Shown here piece by piece: positions 36,025 to 43,135 of a stretch of DNA of 57,737 bases. The translations under genes and the position numbers were made by a program. Numbering within the stretch: position 1 is the first letter of the stretch; each line of letters opens with the position of its first letter. The stretch covers positions 1 through 57,737 of the forward strand of contig JAKIVS010000012.1 in NCBI GenBank assembly GCA_022750435.1. The letters are read 5' to 3'. Below the pieces are notes generated by a model that had not been told where the DNA came from, did not search any database, and worked only from the letters and a program-made list of their open reading frames with translations. This DNA comes from Thermoplasmata archaeon (lineage in GTDB: Archaea > Thermoplasmatota > Thermoplasmata > Lutacidiplasmatales > UBA184).

Positions 36025-37050
36025 ATGCGCGACGACGACCTGTTGCTGAAAACCCCCGGGCTCGAGTTCGGGAGCGGGGTGATCGGCCCCTGCGACATCT
36101 GCGGGAAGCGCCAGGCCGTCATCGTCCTCCAGAAAGAGCGGTTCCAGCTCTGCGTGATCGATTTCCTGAACAAGACTTGGACCGGGTCGAAGGCGACGCC
36201 CGGCTCCCCGCTCCCGCCGTACCGGAGCGAGCGGGTGACTTTCCCCACGGACGCCGTCCCCAGCGGAGAGGCGGCCGGCGTCCTGCTCACCCCCACGAGG
36301 CAGGTGCGGCGCCCGGTCGTCCTGATCACCCCGGAAGTGTACGGGATCACGACCTCGCTCCTCGACGCGGCCATCCATTTCGCTCGGGCGGGATTCGAGG
36401 TGCTCATCCCCGACGTCGGGAAGACGTCCCTCTTTGGGCCGACCGACCACCTGACCAGTCGGCTCAAGCTCCGCACCTCCGGGGGCGTTCCGGTCACGAC
36501 GCCGCGCGTAGCGAAGCTCGTCCGATTCTACGCGGACGCCCTGAACTACCTCCGCACGCGCGACATGGTCAACGCCGACAAGTCGGCCGTCTTCGGTCTC
36601 TCCTTCGGCGGCGCGCTCGCCCTTGCCGTCGCCGGCCTCGACCAGAGGCTGACCGCCGTGGCGCTGGCCTATCCGGTGCCGGTGACCCCGGCCGACGCAC
36701 TCACCCTCGTGACCGCCAAGGTGTTCGTCGTGGCGGGTCGGCGCGACCGCGTCGCCAACGCGAGCCGGGCCCAACTCGAGAAGCTCCCGGGGGGGCAGGT
36801 CGAGTTCGACTGGCTGACCGAGGTCGGCCACAATTACCTCTCCCGCGACCTGCGGGCCTACGACCAGAACCGGGCGGAGCAGTCGTGGGCCGACCTGGTC
36901 GCCTTCCTCAAGCGGCAACTGATGCCGCCGCCACCGAAGCCGCCCACCCCTCCGACGAAGTCGCCGGCCGCCGTCCTCCCGCCGGCGGCGACCGCCGTTG
37001 CGAAACCGGCGGCCCCCCCGGCGACGGCACGGGCCGCAGCTCCCGCCTAG
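36025..37050 (+). CDS. dienelactone-hydrolase-like protein with N-terminal Cys motif
   Basis: The protein has 341 residues. An N-terminal segment (CDICGKRQAVIVLQKERFQL, then a third Cys) looks like a small zinc- or iron-binding knuckle. An alpha/beta hydrolase domain of the dienelactone-hydrolase type follows, with the elbow GLSFGGA carrying Ser where DLH usually has Cys, a late acid (AGRRDRVANAS) and His in EVGHNYLSRD. The last 45 residues are a Pro/Ala/Lys-rich tail. The reaction is unknown. It may be co-transcribed with the PIN gene (5-nt gap) and its stop overlaps that of the SCP2 gene tail to tail. Confidence 0.8.
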   Translation: MRDDDLLLKTPGLEFGSGVIGPCDICGKRQAVIVLQKERFQLCVIDFLNKTWTGSKATPGSPLPPYRSERVTFPTDAVPSGEAAGVLLTPTRQVRRPVVLITPEVYGITTSLLDAAIHFARAGFEVLIPDVGKTSLFGPTDHLTSRLKLRTSGGVPVTTPRVAKLVRFYADALNYLRTRDMVNADKSAVFGLSFGGALALAVAGLDQRLTAVALAYPVPVTPADALTLVTAKVFVVAGRRDRVANASRAQLEKLPGGQVEFDWLTEVGHNYLSRDLRAYDQNRAEQSWADLVAFLKRQLMPPPPKPPTPPTKSPAAVLPPAATAVAKPAAPPATARAAAPA

Positions 37051-37448
37051 AATTCCGTCGGGATCGTCGAGGCGATCTCGACCAGCAACGTGGACGCCTT
37101 CGTGAACCGCATCGCTTTTCCGAAGTTGCCGCGGACCCTCACCTGGCCGGAGAGGACCGCCTTCACCGGGTCGACCTCCCTCCGCAGGATGCGTTGCCAG
37201 GCGGCGCCCGTCGCCTCGAAGGCGAACTCGCTCTCCTCGCCGTGCGCGTCCGCGAGATAGGTCGCGCTTCGGCACGTCCCGTGGGCCAGGTCGAGATGGA
37301 CCCCGGACGGGACGCCCGTCGGGTCGTCGGAAAGGACCCTGAGGAGGACATCGCCCTCCCAGGCGCGGGCGGCCTCCGCGTAGTCGGCCCGTTCGTTCAC
37401 GGCCGCGTGGAACAGGGCGGCCCACTCGGCGGAGGGAAACTTCGCCAC
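37047..37448 (-). CDS. SCP2-type sterol/lipid-binding protein
   Basis: This 133-residue protein matches SCP2: an early helix-rich half with GDVLLRVLSDDPTGVPSG, then LAHGTCRSATYLADAHGEES, a Trp-containing LRREVDPVKAVLSGQVRVRG and KAMRFTKAST. VDPVKAVLSGQVRVRG and GNFGKAM are typical of the SCP2 fold, which binds fatty acyl-CoA or lipids. It lies between the hydrolase and 3-hydroxyacyl-CoA dehydrogenase genes, in keeping with acyl-CoA metabolism. Confidence 0.85.
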   Translation of the reverse strand: MAKFPSAEWAALFHAAVNERADYAEAARAWEGDVLLRVLSDDPTGVPSGVHLDLAHGTCRSATYLADAHGEESEFAFEATGAAWQRILRREVDPVKAVLSGQVRVRGNFGKAMRFTKASTLLVEIASTIPTEF

Positions 37449-37478
37449 GAGCCTCCCAAGGACCGTCGTGCAGAACCG

Positions 37479-38444
37479 TTACGCCGAGTAGTCGTAGAAG
37501 CCGCGACCGGACTTCCGGCCGAGGTGCCCGGCGTCGACGAGCCGCCGGAGCATCGGCGCCGGTCGATACTTTTGGTCCCCGGTCCCGTCGACCAGCGATT
37601 CGGCGACTTCCAGGGTCACGTCGAGCCCGATCAGGTCGGCGAGCTCGAACGGTCCCATCGGGAGCCCCGCCCCGGTCTTCATCGCGAGGTCGATGTCCCG
37701 CGACGACGCGAGCCCTTCCTCCAGGGCGAAGCACGCCTCGTTGAGGATGGGGAGAAGGATCCGGTTGACGACAAACCCCGGCGACTCTTTCACGCGGATC
37801 GGGACGAGGGGATACCGGTGGTTCCGCAGCCCCTGCAGGAAGTCGACCGTCTCCTGGACAACGTCCTCCCGAGTGTCTACGCCGCCCGACACCTCGACGA
37901 GCGGGAGCGTCCCGGGCGGGTTGAAGAAGTGGGTCACGAGGGTCTGCCGGACGTGGCCGAGCCCCTTCGCGAGGCGGGTGACGGAGAGCGAGGAGGTGTT
38001 CGTGCCGATCACCGCATGCTCGGGAAGCTCTTTGTCGAGACGCTCGAGCACCGGACGCTTGACGTCCACGCGCTCGAACACGGCCTCCACGACAAAATCG
38101 ACCGAGGCGAACTCGCCCCAGTCGGTCGTTGGGTGGACCCGCGCAACGACCTCGGCCCCACGGGCCGGGGTGACCTTCGGCGCGAGTCGCCCGCGAAGCG
38201 CGGCGCGCTGCGCCTCGGTCAGCTCGACGCCGAGCGACGCGATTCGCTCCGCCTCCTTGTCGGCCCGCTCCGCGTGGAACCGCACCAGGTCGTCCACGAG
38301 GGTCCGCACGCGGGCCATCCCCCGGTCGACGGCCGGGCGGTCGACATCGATGAGAACGACCGGCAGGTCGTTGAAGGCGAGCACCTCGGCGATGGCCGCT
38401 CCCATCGTGCCCGCCCCGACGACTCCCGCTCGTGCGACGCGCAC
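37479..38444 (-). CDS. 3-hydroxyacyl-CoA dehydrogenase
   Basis: The protein has 321 residues: the Rossmann [14 protein letters not shown] (residues about 8-21), [29 protein letters not shown], the catalytic His in [15 protein letters not shown], then [21 protein letters not shown] and the C-terminal domain ending SGRGFYDYS. This is the FadB/PaaH-type NAD-dependent dehydrogenase of beta-oxidation. The start is taken as GTG 38444, whose [15 protein letters not shown] opening fits the family and which has a TATA-like gttaagta (38479-38486) about 38 nt upstream; a longer frame exists upstream but overlaps the tRNA promoter region. Confidence 0.93.
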   Translation of the reverse strand: MRVARAGVVGAGTMGAAIAEVLAFNDLPVVLIDVDRPAVDRGMARVRTLVDDLVRFHAERADKEAERIASLGVELTEAQRAALRGRLAPKVTPARGAEVVARVHPTTDWGEFASVDFVVEAVFERVDVKRPVLERLDKELPEHAVIGTNTSSLSVTRLAKGLGHVRQTLVTHFFNPPGTLPLVEVSGGVDTREDVVQETVDFLQGLRNHRYPLVPIRVKESPGFVVNRILLPILNEACFALEEGLASSRDIDLAMKTGAGLPMGPFELADLIGLDVTLEVAESLVDGTGDQKYRPAPMLRRLVDAGHLGRKSGRGFYDYSA

Positions 38445-38511
38445 CGTTCCGACCTCGCGGCGACCACCGCGGGCCCCGTACTTAACGCGCGGCGCGCTCG
38501 GCCTGAACGAA

Positions 38512-38520
38512 CCTTTAAAG
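38512..38520 (+). promoter_or_regulatory. TATA box of tRNA-Ser
   Basis: The stretch cctttaaag is centred about 30 nt before the 5' end of the tRNA at 38546. Confidence 0.6.
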
Positions 38521-38545
38521 AGCGAACCCACCTCGGAGGGCCCGC

Positions 38546-38660
38546 GCGGGGATAGCCCAGCCCGGTAAGGCGCAGGATTGCTAATCCTGTGGTGATTTCA
38601 CCTCGGGGGTTCAAACGGGCGCCGGGACCGACCGGCGGCCGGAAACTCCCCCTCCCCGCG
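38546..38660 (+). tRNA. tRNA-Ser (anticodon GCT) with T-loop intron
   Basis: The acceptor GCGGGGA (38546-38552) pairs perfectly with TCCCCGC (38653-38659), discriminator G. The D arm is GCC/GGC. The anticodon stem CAGGA/TCCTG encloses TTGCTAA (anticodon GCT), and a long variable arm (GGTGATTTCACC, stem-loop) is typical of Ser. The T stem GGGGG (38605-38609) and its partner CCCCC (38648-38652) are separated by 38 nt instead of 7. Removing 31 nt restores the loop TTCAAAT, as in the tRNA-Ile here, giving an 84-nt tRNA. Confidence 0.88.
38616..38646 (+). other. tRNA-Ser intron, about 31 nt, in the T-loop
   Basis: The insert lies between T-loop positions 58-60 (TTCAA or TTCAAA before it, T before the 3' T stem). 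The exact ends can shift by one base (38615-38645 or 38616-38646). Inside, GGCGCCGG and CCGGCGGCC can form a GC-rich hairpin with loop GACCGA and one bulged base, as expected of an archaeal intron presented to the splicing endonuclease. Confidence 0.75.
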
Positions 38661-38712
38661 TCCCCGTCCCTTCGGCCCTGGCCGAGCGGCGTCGAGCGGA
38701 TCCGGCGTCCCG

Positions 38713-39102
38713 CTAGTCGGTCCGATTGGTAACGATGAACTCGTTCCCATCCGGGTCGGCGACCACGCCCAATACGAATCGGACGCCCGGCAATTCGAGG
38801 ACTCTCGGTTCGTTCGCGATCGTCCCCCCGCGCCGGCGAATCTCCTCGCAGGCCGCCACTGGGTCGGCGTGCCAGAACATGACTCCCGAGACCGTCCCGG
38901 GTTCTCGTCCCCCTTCGCCCGGTCCCTGGACGTGCACGCGGAGGATCGTCGAAGTGCCGGGAAAGGCGAACGTCACGCGGCTCGCCGGCGCGCTGAACGT
39001 CAACTCTCGGAAGCCGAGGACGTCCCGGTAGAAGGTGCGCGCCCGGTCGATGTCCTGGACATGGACGGTGACGGCGTAGAGGCCGGTGATCACTTCGTCC
39101 AT
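38713..39102 (-). CDS. VOC family protein (glyoxalase I-like)
   Basis: The protein has 129 residues. First module: YAVTVHVQDIDRARTFYRDV, with His as a likely metal ligand. Second module: VMFWHADPVAACEEIRRRGG and the VVADPDGNEFIVTN end with Asp/Glu positions. Typical of small glyoxalase/bleomycin-resistance-like proteins whose substrates vary. It is a single gene 11 nt upstream of nothing else on this strand except the DUF35 gene, which ends at 39112, so it may be the last gene of the Hjc/thiolase/DUF35 operon. Confidence 0.85.
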   Translation of the reverse strand: MDEVITGLYAVTVHVQDIDRARTFYRDVLGFRELTFSAPASRVTFAFPGTSTILRVHVQGPGEGGREPGTVSGVMFWHADPVAACEEIRRRGGTIANEPRVLELPGVRFVLGVVADPDGNEFIVTNRTD

Positions 39103-39111
39103 TCCGCCCGC

Positions 39112-39477
39112 CTACGACGTGCCAGAGGGCGGGTGGGATTTGGCGTCGTCGATTCCGGTGGCGGCGACGGACTCCGCGTAGTACAGTCCTCCCTCCGTCC
39201 GTACCGTGACCCAACCACCCAGCGCCGGCAAGGGACCGCGGACGATGGCGAGGATCCGGACGCTTTCGGAACCCTCCGCGATCGCGAGCCGGTGGGGGCT
39301 TGTCCAACCCGCGGCCGGCGCGTACAGCTCGGTAGCCGCGAGGACAATCGCGCGCGGTGGGATCTCGCCATGGAGGAGCTCCACCGACCCACACCTCGGG
39401 CATGGTCCCGGATGGGGCAAGAATCTCCCGTGACAATGTTCGCAGCGGACGATCGCGAGCGGCGCAACTTCGCTCAT
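39112..39477 (-). CDS. DUF35 (zinc ribbon plus OB-fold) acyl-CoA-associated protein
   Basis: The 121-residue protein begins with a rubredoxin-like zinc ribbon (CEHCHGRFLPHPGPCPRCGS) followed by an OB fold (IVLAATELYAPAAGWTSPHR, VRTEGGLYYAE). This is the DUF35/ChsH2-C architecture that partners thiolase-like enzymes and carries acyl-CoA between active sites. Its ATG overlaps the TGA of the thiolase-like gene as ATGA, so the two are co-translated and almost certainly form a complex. Confidence 0.92.
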   Translation of the reverse strand: MSEVAPLAIVRCEHCHGRFLPHPGPCPRCGSVELLHGEIPPRAIVLAATELYAPAAGWTSPHRLAIAEGSESVRILAIVRGPLPALGGWVTVRTEGGLYYAESVAATGIDDAKSHPPSGTS

Positions 39478-40616
39478 GCGGCTCCCGCACCGGACCGGCC
39501 GAGGATCGTGACGAAGTTGTGCGACCCGAGTCCCCCGATGGACTGGGCCAGGCCGCACGTCGGGAGTTTCGCGAGCGCCATCGGGCCGGACTCGCCCCGC
39601 AGCTGACGGGCGATCTCGGCGATCTGAACCAAGCCGGACGCCCCCACCGGGTGACCTCGACCGAGGATGCCACCCGAGGGATTCAACGGAACCCGGTCCG
39701 GGGAGGCGGCCGGCCCGTCCTGGAACCACCGGGCGGCTTCTCCGGGAGAGGCCAGGCCGAGGTCCTCCAGGTCGATCAAGGCGAACGGGGCGAACGCGTC
39801 GTGCACTTCGGCGACGTCGACGTCCTGGGCGGTTCGATGGGCCGACTCGAACGCGCGCTGCGCCGCGACCCGGGTCGCGCGGAAGCTCGTGAGTTCCGGA
39901 CGCTCCACCAGCTCGACATGGTCGGTGGCCTGGCCCAGTCCGAGCACGCCGGCCGGGCCGGACGATGCTTCGACGACGACGGCCGCCGCCCCGTCGGAGA
40001 CGGCCGAACAGTGGAGCAGGCGGAGCGGAGGCGCGATCGGGCGACTGGCCCGGACCTCCTCCGCCGTGACAGGCTTCGGAAACTGGGCATTGGGATTGCG
40101 GGCCGCGGCGACGCGCGCCGCCACGGTCACGGCGTCGAGGGCCGACTCCTCCACGTGGTACCGGTCGAGATACCGGCCCGCGACGAGACCCGCCAGGGCC
40201 GGCATCGTGGCCCCGTGGGCCGATTCCGACGGCGCGAGGGAGGCGGCCAGGATCTTGGCGACCTCCGCGTTGGGGAGGTCGGTCATCTTCTCCCCGGCCA
40301 CCACGAGGGCCCGCTTGTACTGGCCACTCCGAACGAGGCCCACGGCGGCGTGGAAGGCGGCCGCGCCGCTCGCGCTCGCCGACTCGACGCGGAACCCGGC
40401 CCCGGTGTCGAGCCCGAGCCGGTCGGCGACCTTCGCCACGGTGTTCTCGACGCCCACGAGGGAGCCGCCCGCCATGTGGGCCACCACGAGCACGTCGACG
40501 GTCTTCCGCCCCAGGCCGTCGAGCGCCTCCCGGCCGGCCTCGCAGAGGAGCTCCACAAGGGATTCGGACCGCTTGCCGAACCGGCCGACGCCGGTCGCGG
40601 TGACCGCGACCCTCAT
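39474..40616 (-). CDS. thiolase-like protein lacking the nucleophilic Cys
   Basis: The protein has 380 residues of the SCP-x/archaeal thiolase type. VRVESASASGAAAFHAAV aligns with the usual VENACxSG, but the nucleophile Cys is Ser (codon AGC). The later catalytic His motif (EVHDAFAPFALID) and GHPVGASG are present, and the C-terminus has LAQSIGGLGSHN. With its DUF35 partner it might be an aldolase or acyl-transfer variant, as in the Ltp2/ChsH2 pair where the thiolase fold is repurposed, or a thioester-binding scaffold. The start ATG at 40616 overlaps the Hjc stop as ATGA. Confidence 0.9.
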   Translation of the reverse strand: MRVAVTATGVGRFGKRSESLVELLCEAGREALDGLGRKTVDVLVVAHMAGGSLVGVENTVAKVADRLGLDTGAGFRVESASASGAAAFHAAVGLVRSGQYKRALVVAGEKMTDLPNAEVAKILAASLAPSESAHGATMPALAGLVAGRYLDRYHVEESALDAVTVAARVAAARNPNAQFPKPVTAEEVRASRPIAPPLRLLHCSAVSDGAAAVVVEASSGPAGVLGLGQATDHVELVERPELTSFRATRVAAQRAFESAHRTAQDVDVAEVHDAFAPFALIDLEDLGLASPGEAARWFQDGPAASPDRVPLNPSGGILGRGHPVGASGLVQIAEIARQLRGESGPMALAKLPTCGLAQSIGGLGSHNFVTILGRSGAGAA

Positions 40617-41167
40617 GGCGAGGGTGCCCCGGGCGACGGGTCGGTGAGTCCGGCGATGATCGTCCAGAACCGGCTCAGCGGCATCCCGGCATCCCAACGC
40701 AGCACGCCGTTTCCCTCCTTCGTCGACTCGACCGGCGGCAACCACCGGTTGAGGACCCGGTAGCGCCCCGTCGATGGGCCCACGCCGCCCGCGTACAGGC
40801 GCCAGTGTTCGCCGTGCCCCCGTCCGACCCGACGGTAGGCGTAGAGGATCACGAGCCCGACGCGGGAGACCGCCGCGCGGTGCTGCTCGAGCTGGAGCGC
40901 CGCCCGGCCGCTCGCGGCGCTGAAACGGATCGTGTCGGACGCGGAGGCCTTGACCTCGAGCGGGAAGGCGAATTCCGAGCGCATCGCCACGAGGTCGAAG
41001 CCGAGGGAGCCGGCCGCACGGACCACGAGGAACGGCGCCCTTCGGACCGCCTCCAGGGCCGGGCGCTCCGAAGGCGGGAGGGATTTCCCGTACTTCGCGA
41101 GCGCCTCCGGGTTCGCCTGGAGGAGCTCCTTCAGCTCCCGCTCGTACGAGGAGGAGCCGCTGCTCAC
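40613..41167 (-). CDS. hjc: Holliday junction resolvase Hjc-like nuclease
   Basis: The protein has 184 residues. It opens SSYERELKELL (N-terminal Glu of the active site) and has the PD-(D/E)xK core as FLVVRAAGSLGFDLVAMR then FPLEVKAS (Asp, Glu and Lys), followed by an ALQLEQHRAAVSRVGLVILYA helix-strand as in archaeal Hjc. It should cut four-way DNA junctions in recombination. Two insertions (PEALAKYGKSLPPSERPALE and the C-terminal region RLYAGGVGPSTGRYRVLNRW) make it longer than the usual 120-140 residues. The GTG start lies about 27 nt from a TATA box shared with the divergent ATPase gene. It is co-transcribed with thiolase/DUF35. Confidence 0.85.
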   Translation of the reverse strand: MSSGSSSYERELKELLQANPEALAKYGKSLPPSERPALEAVRRAPFLVVRAAGSLGFDLVAMRSEFAFPLEVKASASDTIRFSAASGRAALQLEQHRAAVSRVGLVILYAYRRVGRGHGEHWRLYAGGVGPSTGRYRVLNRWLPPVESTKEGNGVLRWDAGMPLSRFWTIIAGLTDPSPGAPSP

Positions 41168-41190
41168 GGCGGCTACTCTCGGAGAGGTTG

Positions 41191-41197
41191 CTTATAG
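41191..41197. promoter_or_regulatory. shared TATA box between two divergent genes
   Basis: The stretch cttatag reads ctataag on the other strand. Its centre (41194) is 27 nt from the GTG of the Hjc gene (41167, minus) and 30 nt from the GTG of the ATPase gene (41224, plus). No second TATA box is visible in the 56-nt gap. Confidence 0.6.
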
Positions 41198-41223
41198 TTT
41201 CGGGGGCGAATCGGTCGTCGGAC

Positions 41224-42675
41224 GTGGCGGCGGCACCGGACCTCGGCATCGCCGAGGAGGAGGAGGCGGTCGCGCGCGTCCTCGCCGACCTCGTCGCAGA
41301 CTCGGACCGACGGCGGGTGGTGCGCGGCGTGGCGACCGGCCGGGCGCGCTTCCGCCTCACCGAATTCCGGGGTCGGTTGCTCAAGGACCGGGTGTTCGAG
41401 GACCCCAGCCGGCTCCTGCAGCGGCTGAAGCGCCGGGGCCTGGTTGAAGAACTTCCCGAAGGGAAGGGCGACCGGTGGTACCACGTTCCGTTCCCCGACG
41501 AGCTCCGGCGCATCCTCCTGGGCGAGGTCGCCCGCCTTCAGGCGCCGGAGCCGGCGGGGTTCCAGGCGGTCCCGAACGAGGCTGAGGAGATCCGCTCCAT
41601 GGACGGGGAGTTCGTCGAGGAACTCCGCGACATTCTCCATCATCGCCTCGAGGCGACCGTCGCCTTCGGTCGCACGTTCACCGTCGACGTGCTCGCGGGG
41701 TACCTCCGCGAACTGTTCGGGGAAGCGCTGTTCGTCGATTCGCTGATCTCGCTCCTCCAGCAGTACGCGCTCGCCGATGTCCCGCTGGTGGCGCCAACCG
41801 GACGGACGACCGGAACGACCGGCTTCCACCTCGCTCTCTTCGGTCCCCCCGGGACCGGGAAGACGTTCTCGATCGACGACATGATCCGGGGCAATCCGCG
41901 GACCGGTGTTCCGCCGCATGGTCTGCCGGGACGGAACCGCTATTGCGGCGGGATCACGCCCGTCCAGTTCCTGCGCGTCGGCGCGTCGTACACTGGGCGC
42001 ACGTTCAATTTCATCGTCCCCGAGTTCAATGACTGGTTCAAGTACAAGGGGATGGTCGAACCGCTCAAGCTCGTGATGGAGCAGCGCGAGGTGAAGTGGG
42101 AGACCACCTTCGGCACCGTCGGACCGTACACCTTCCACTCGTTCTTCTCCGTCAACTACAACGTCCGGACCTCCGGCGCCTCCGACTACTGGACGACGAT
42201 CGCGGACCCGAACTTCGCCGCCCTCGAGGACCGGATGCTGCTGCGGTTCCACCCGATGACCCGCGAGCGGTTCCGCGCGGTGGAGGCGAGCTCCGAGCGG
42301 CTCGAGCTCGGCGCCATCGACTTCCCGCTCGCCCAACGGATCCGGGACCACCTCACGCTCGTCCACGCCATCCAAACGCACCACCCGCTCGTCTCCGGGA
42401 AATTCCGTTCGCGGCCCATCCGACTCGACCCGGGACTCTACACGACGCTCCACGACGTCAGCGAGCGCGCGCTCGCCCGGACGACCCATCCGAAGTTCTC
42501 CCCGCGCCTCAAGTCCCGAGCCGTGCGCCTCGCCGCCGCCGCCTCGCTCGTGGCGTACTTCGCCCGTCCGGGCGAGGGCGCGATCCCGATCGGCCGCGAG
42601 GAGGGAGCGTTCGCCCGCCAATTCTACGAGGAGGAGATCGGTGCCCGCGAGGGCCGACGGGGCGGCGCCTCGTAG
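41224..42675 (+). CDS. AAA+ ATPase with N-terminal winged helix
   Basis: The protein has 483 residues. Residues about 30-100 look like a winged-helix/coupling domain (RARFRLTEFRGRLLKDRVFE). Walker A is GPPGTGKT at about 207-214. The Walker B region reads FNFIVPEFNDWF, with Pro-Glu and no clear Asp. A sensor-like Asn lies in FFSVNYNVRTSG, and ALEDRMLLRFHPM resembles the MCM/MoxR arginine-finger block. This points to the helix-2-insert (MCM/RavA-like) AAA+ branch. Role unknown; partner or substrate remodelling is likely. The GTG start has a TATA box 30 nt upstream. The small zinc-ribbon gene overlaps its 3' end. Confidence 0.8.
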   Translation: MAAAPDLGIAEEEEAVARVLADLVADSDRRRVVRGVATGRARFRLTEFRGRLLKDRVFEDPSRLLQRLKRRGLVEELPEGKGDRWYHVPFPDELRRILLGEVARLQAPEPAGFQAVPNEAEEIRSMDGEFVEELRDILHHRLEATVAFGRTFTVDVLAGYLRELFGEALFVDSLISLLQQYALADVPLVAPTGRTTGTTGFHLALFGPPGTGKTFSIDDMIRGNPRTGVPPHGLPGRNRYCGGITPVQFLRVGASYTGRTFNFIVPEFNDWFKYKGMVEPLKLVMEQREVKWETTFGTVGPYTFHSFFSVNYNVRTSGASDYWTTIADPNFAALEDRMLLRFHPMTRERFRAVEASSERLELGAIDFPLAQRIRDHLTLVHAIQTHHPLVSGKFRSRPIRLDPGLYTTLHDVSERALARTTHPKFSPRLKSRAVRLAAAASLVAYFARPGEGAIPIGREEGAFARQFYEEEIGAREGRRGGAS

Positions 42676-43117
42676 GTCGAAGCGCCCGCCGCCGAGCTAC
42701 CGGCGCGCGGACGCCGACACCGTCCGCGCCGCCGTCGACCGGCTCCTCATCCTCGGCGTCGGCCGCTACTCGTCGCAGGCGGCGTTCCTGCGGGCGTTCC
42801 GGCCGGCGCTCCGAGCCGAGGACCCGAGCATGCGGATCGCCGGCCCGCGACTCCGGTCGCTCTTGATCGAGACGCCGGGCGTCCGCCTCCTGGTCCGGTA
42901 CACCGAAAAGCCCGAGGCCCCGGCGACGATGGTGTGCCCGGTCTGCGGCGCCGACCTCCTCCCGATCCGGAACCGGACGCTGACCGGCGAGGTGGTCGCG
43001 CTGGGACAGAAGTGTCCGCGCTGCGGCTACTGGACGCACCGGCACCGTCGGGTGCCGGTCCGCTACACGATCCAACGGACCCCGGTGCGATCGCGGCGCC
43101 GCGCGGATGCGGCGTAA
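42641..43117 (+). CDS. zinc-ribbon protein coupled to the AAA+ ATPase
   Basis: The protein has 158 residues from a GTG that overlaps the ATPase gene by 35 nt. The basic N-terminus is followed by a helical part (DTVRAAVDRLLILGVGRYSS) and a C-terminal zinc ribbon (CPVCGADLLPIRNR ... CPRCGYWTHRH) with an Arg-rich tail. It could be a nucleic-acid-binding or adaptor subunit working with the ATPase; no family is recognised. Confidence 0.7.
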   Translation: MPARADGAAPRRSKRPPPSYRRADADTVRAAVDRLLILGVGRYSSQAAFLRAFRPALRAEDPSMRIAGPRLRSLLIETPGVRLLVRYTEKPEAPATMVCPVCGADLLPIRNRTLTGEVVALGQKCPRCGYWTHRHRRVPVRYTIQRTPVRSRRRADAA

Positions 43118-43135
43118 CGGTCGAACCGTCGGGAC

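Noticed and set aside
38546-38660. tRNA-Ser as a degenerate pseudogene
   Set aside because: All stems, the discriminator and the long variable arm are perfect; only a compact hairpin-forming insert in the T-loop disturbs it, which fits an intron better than decay.
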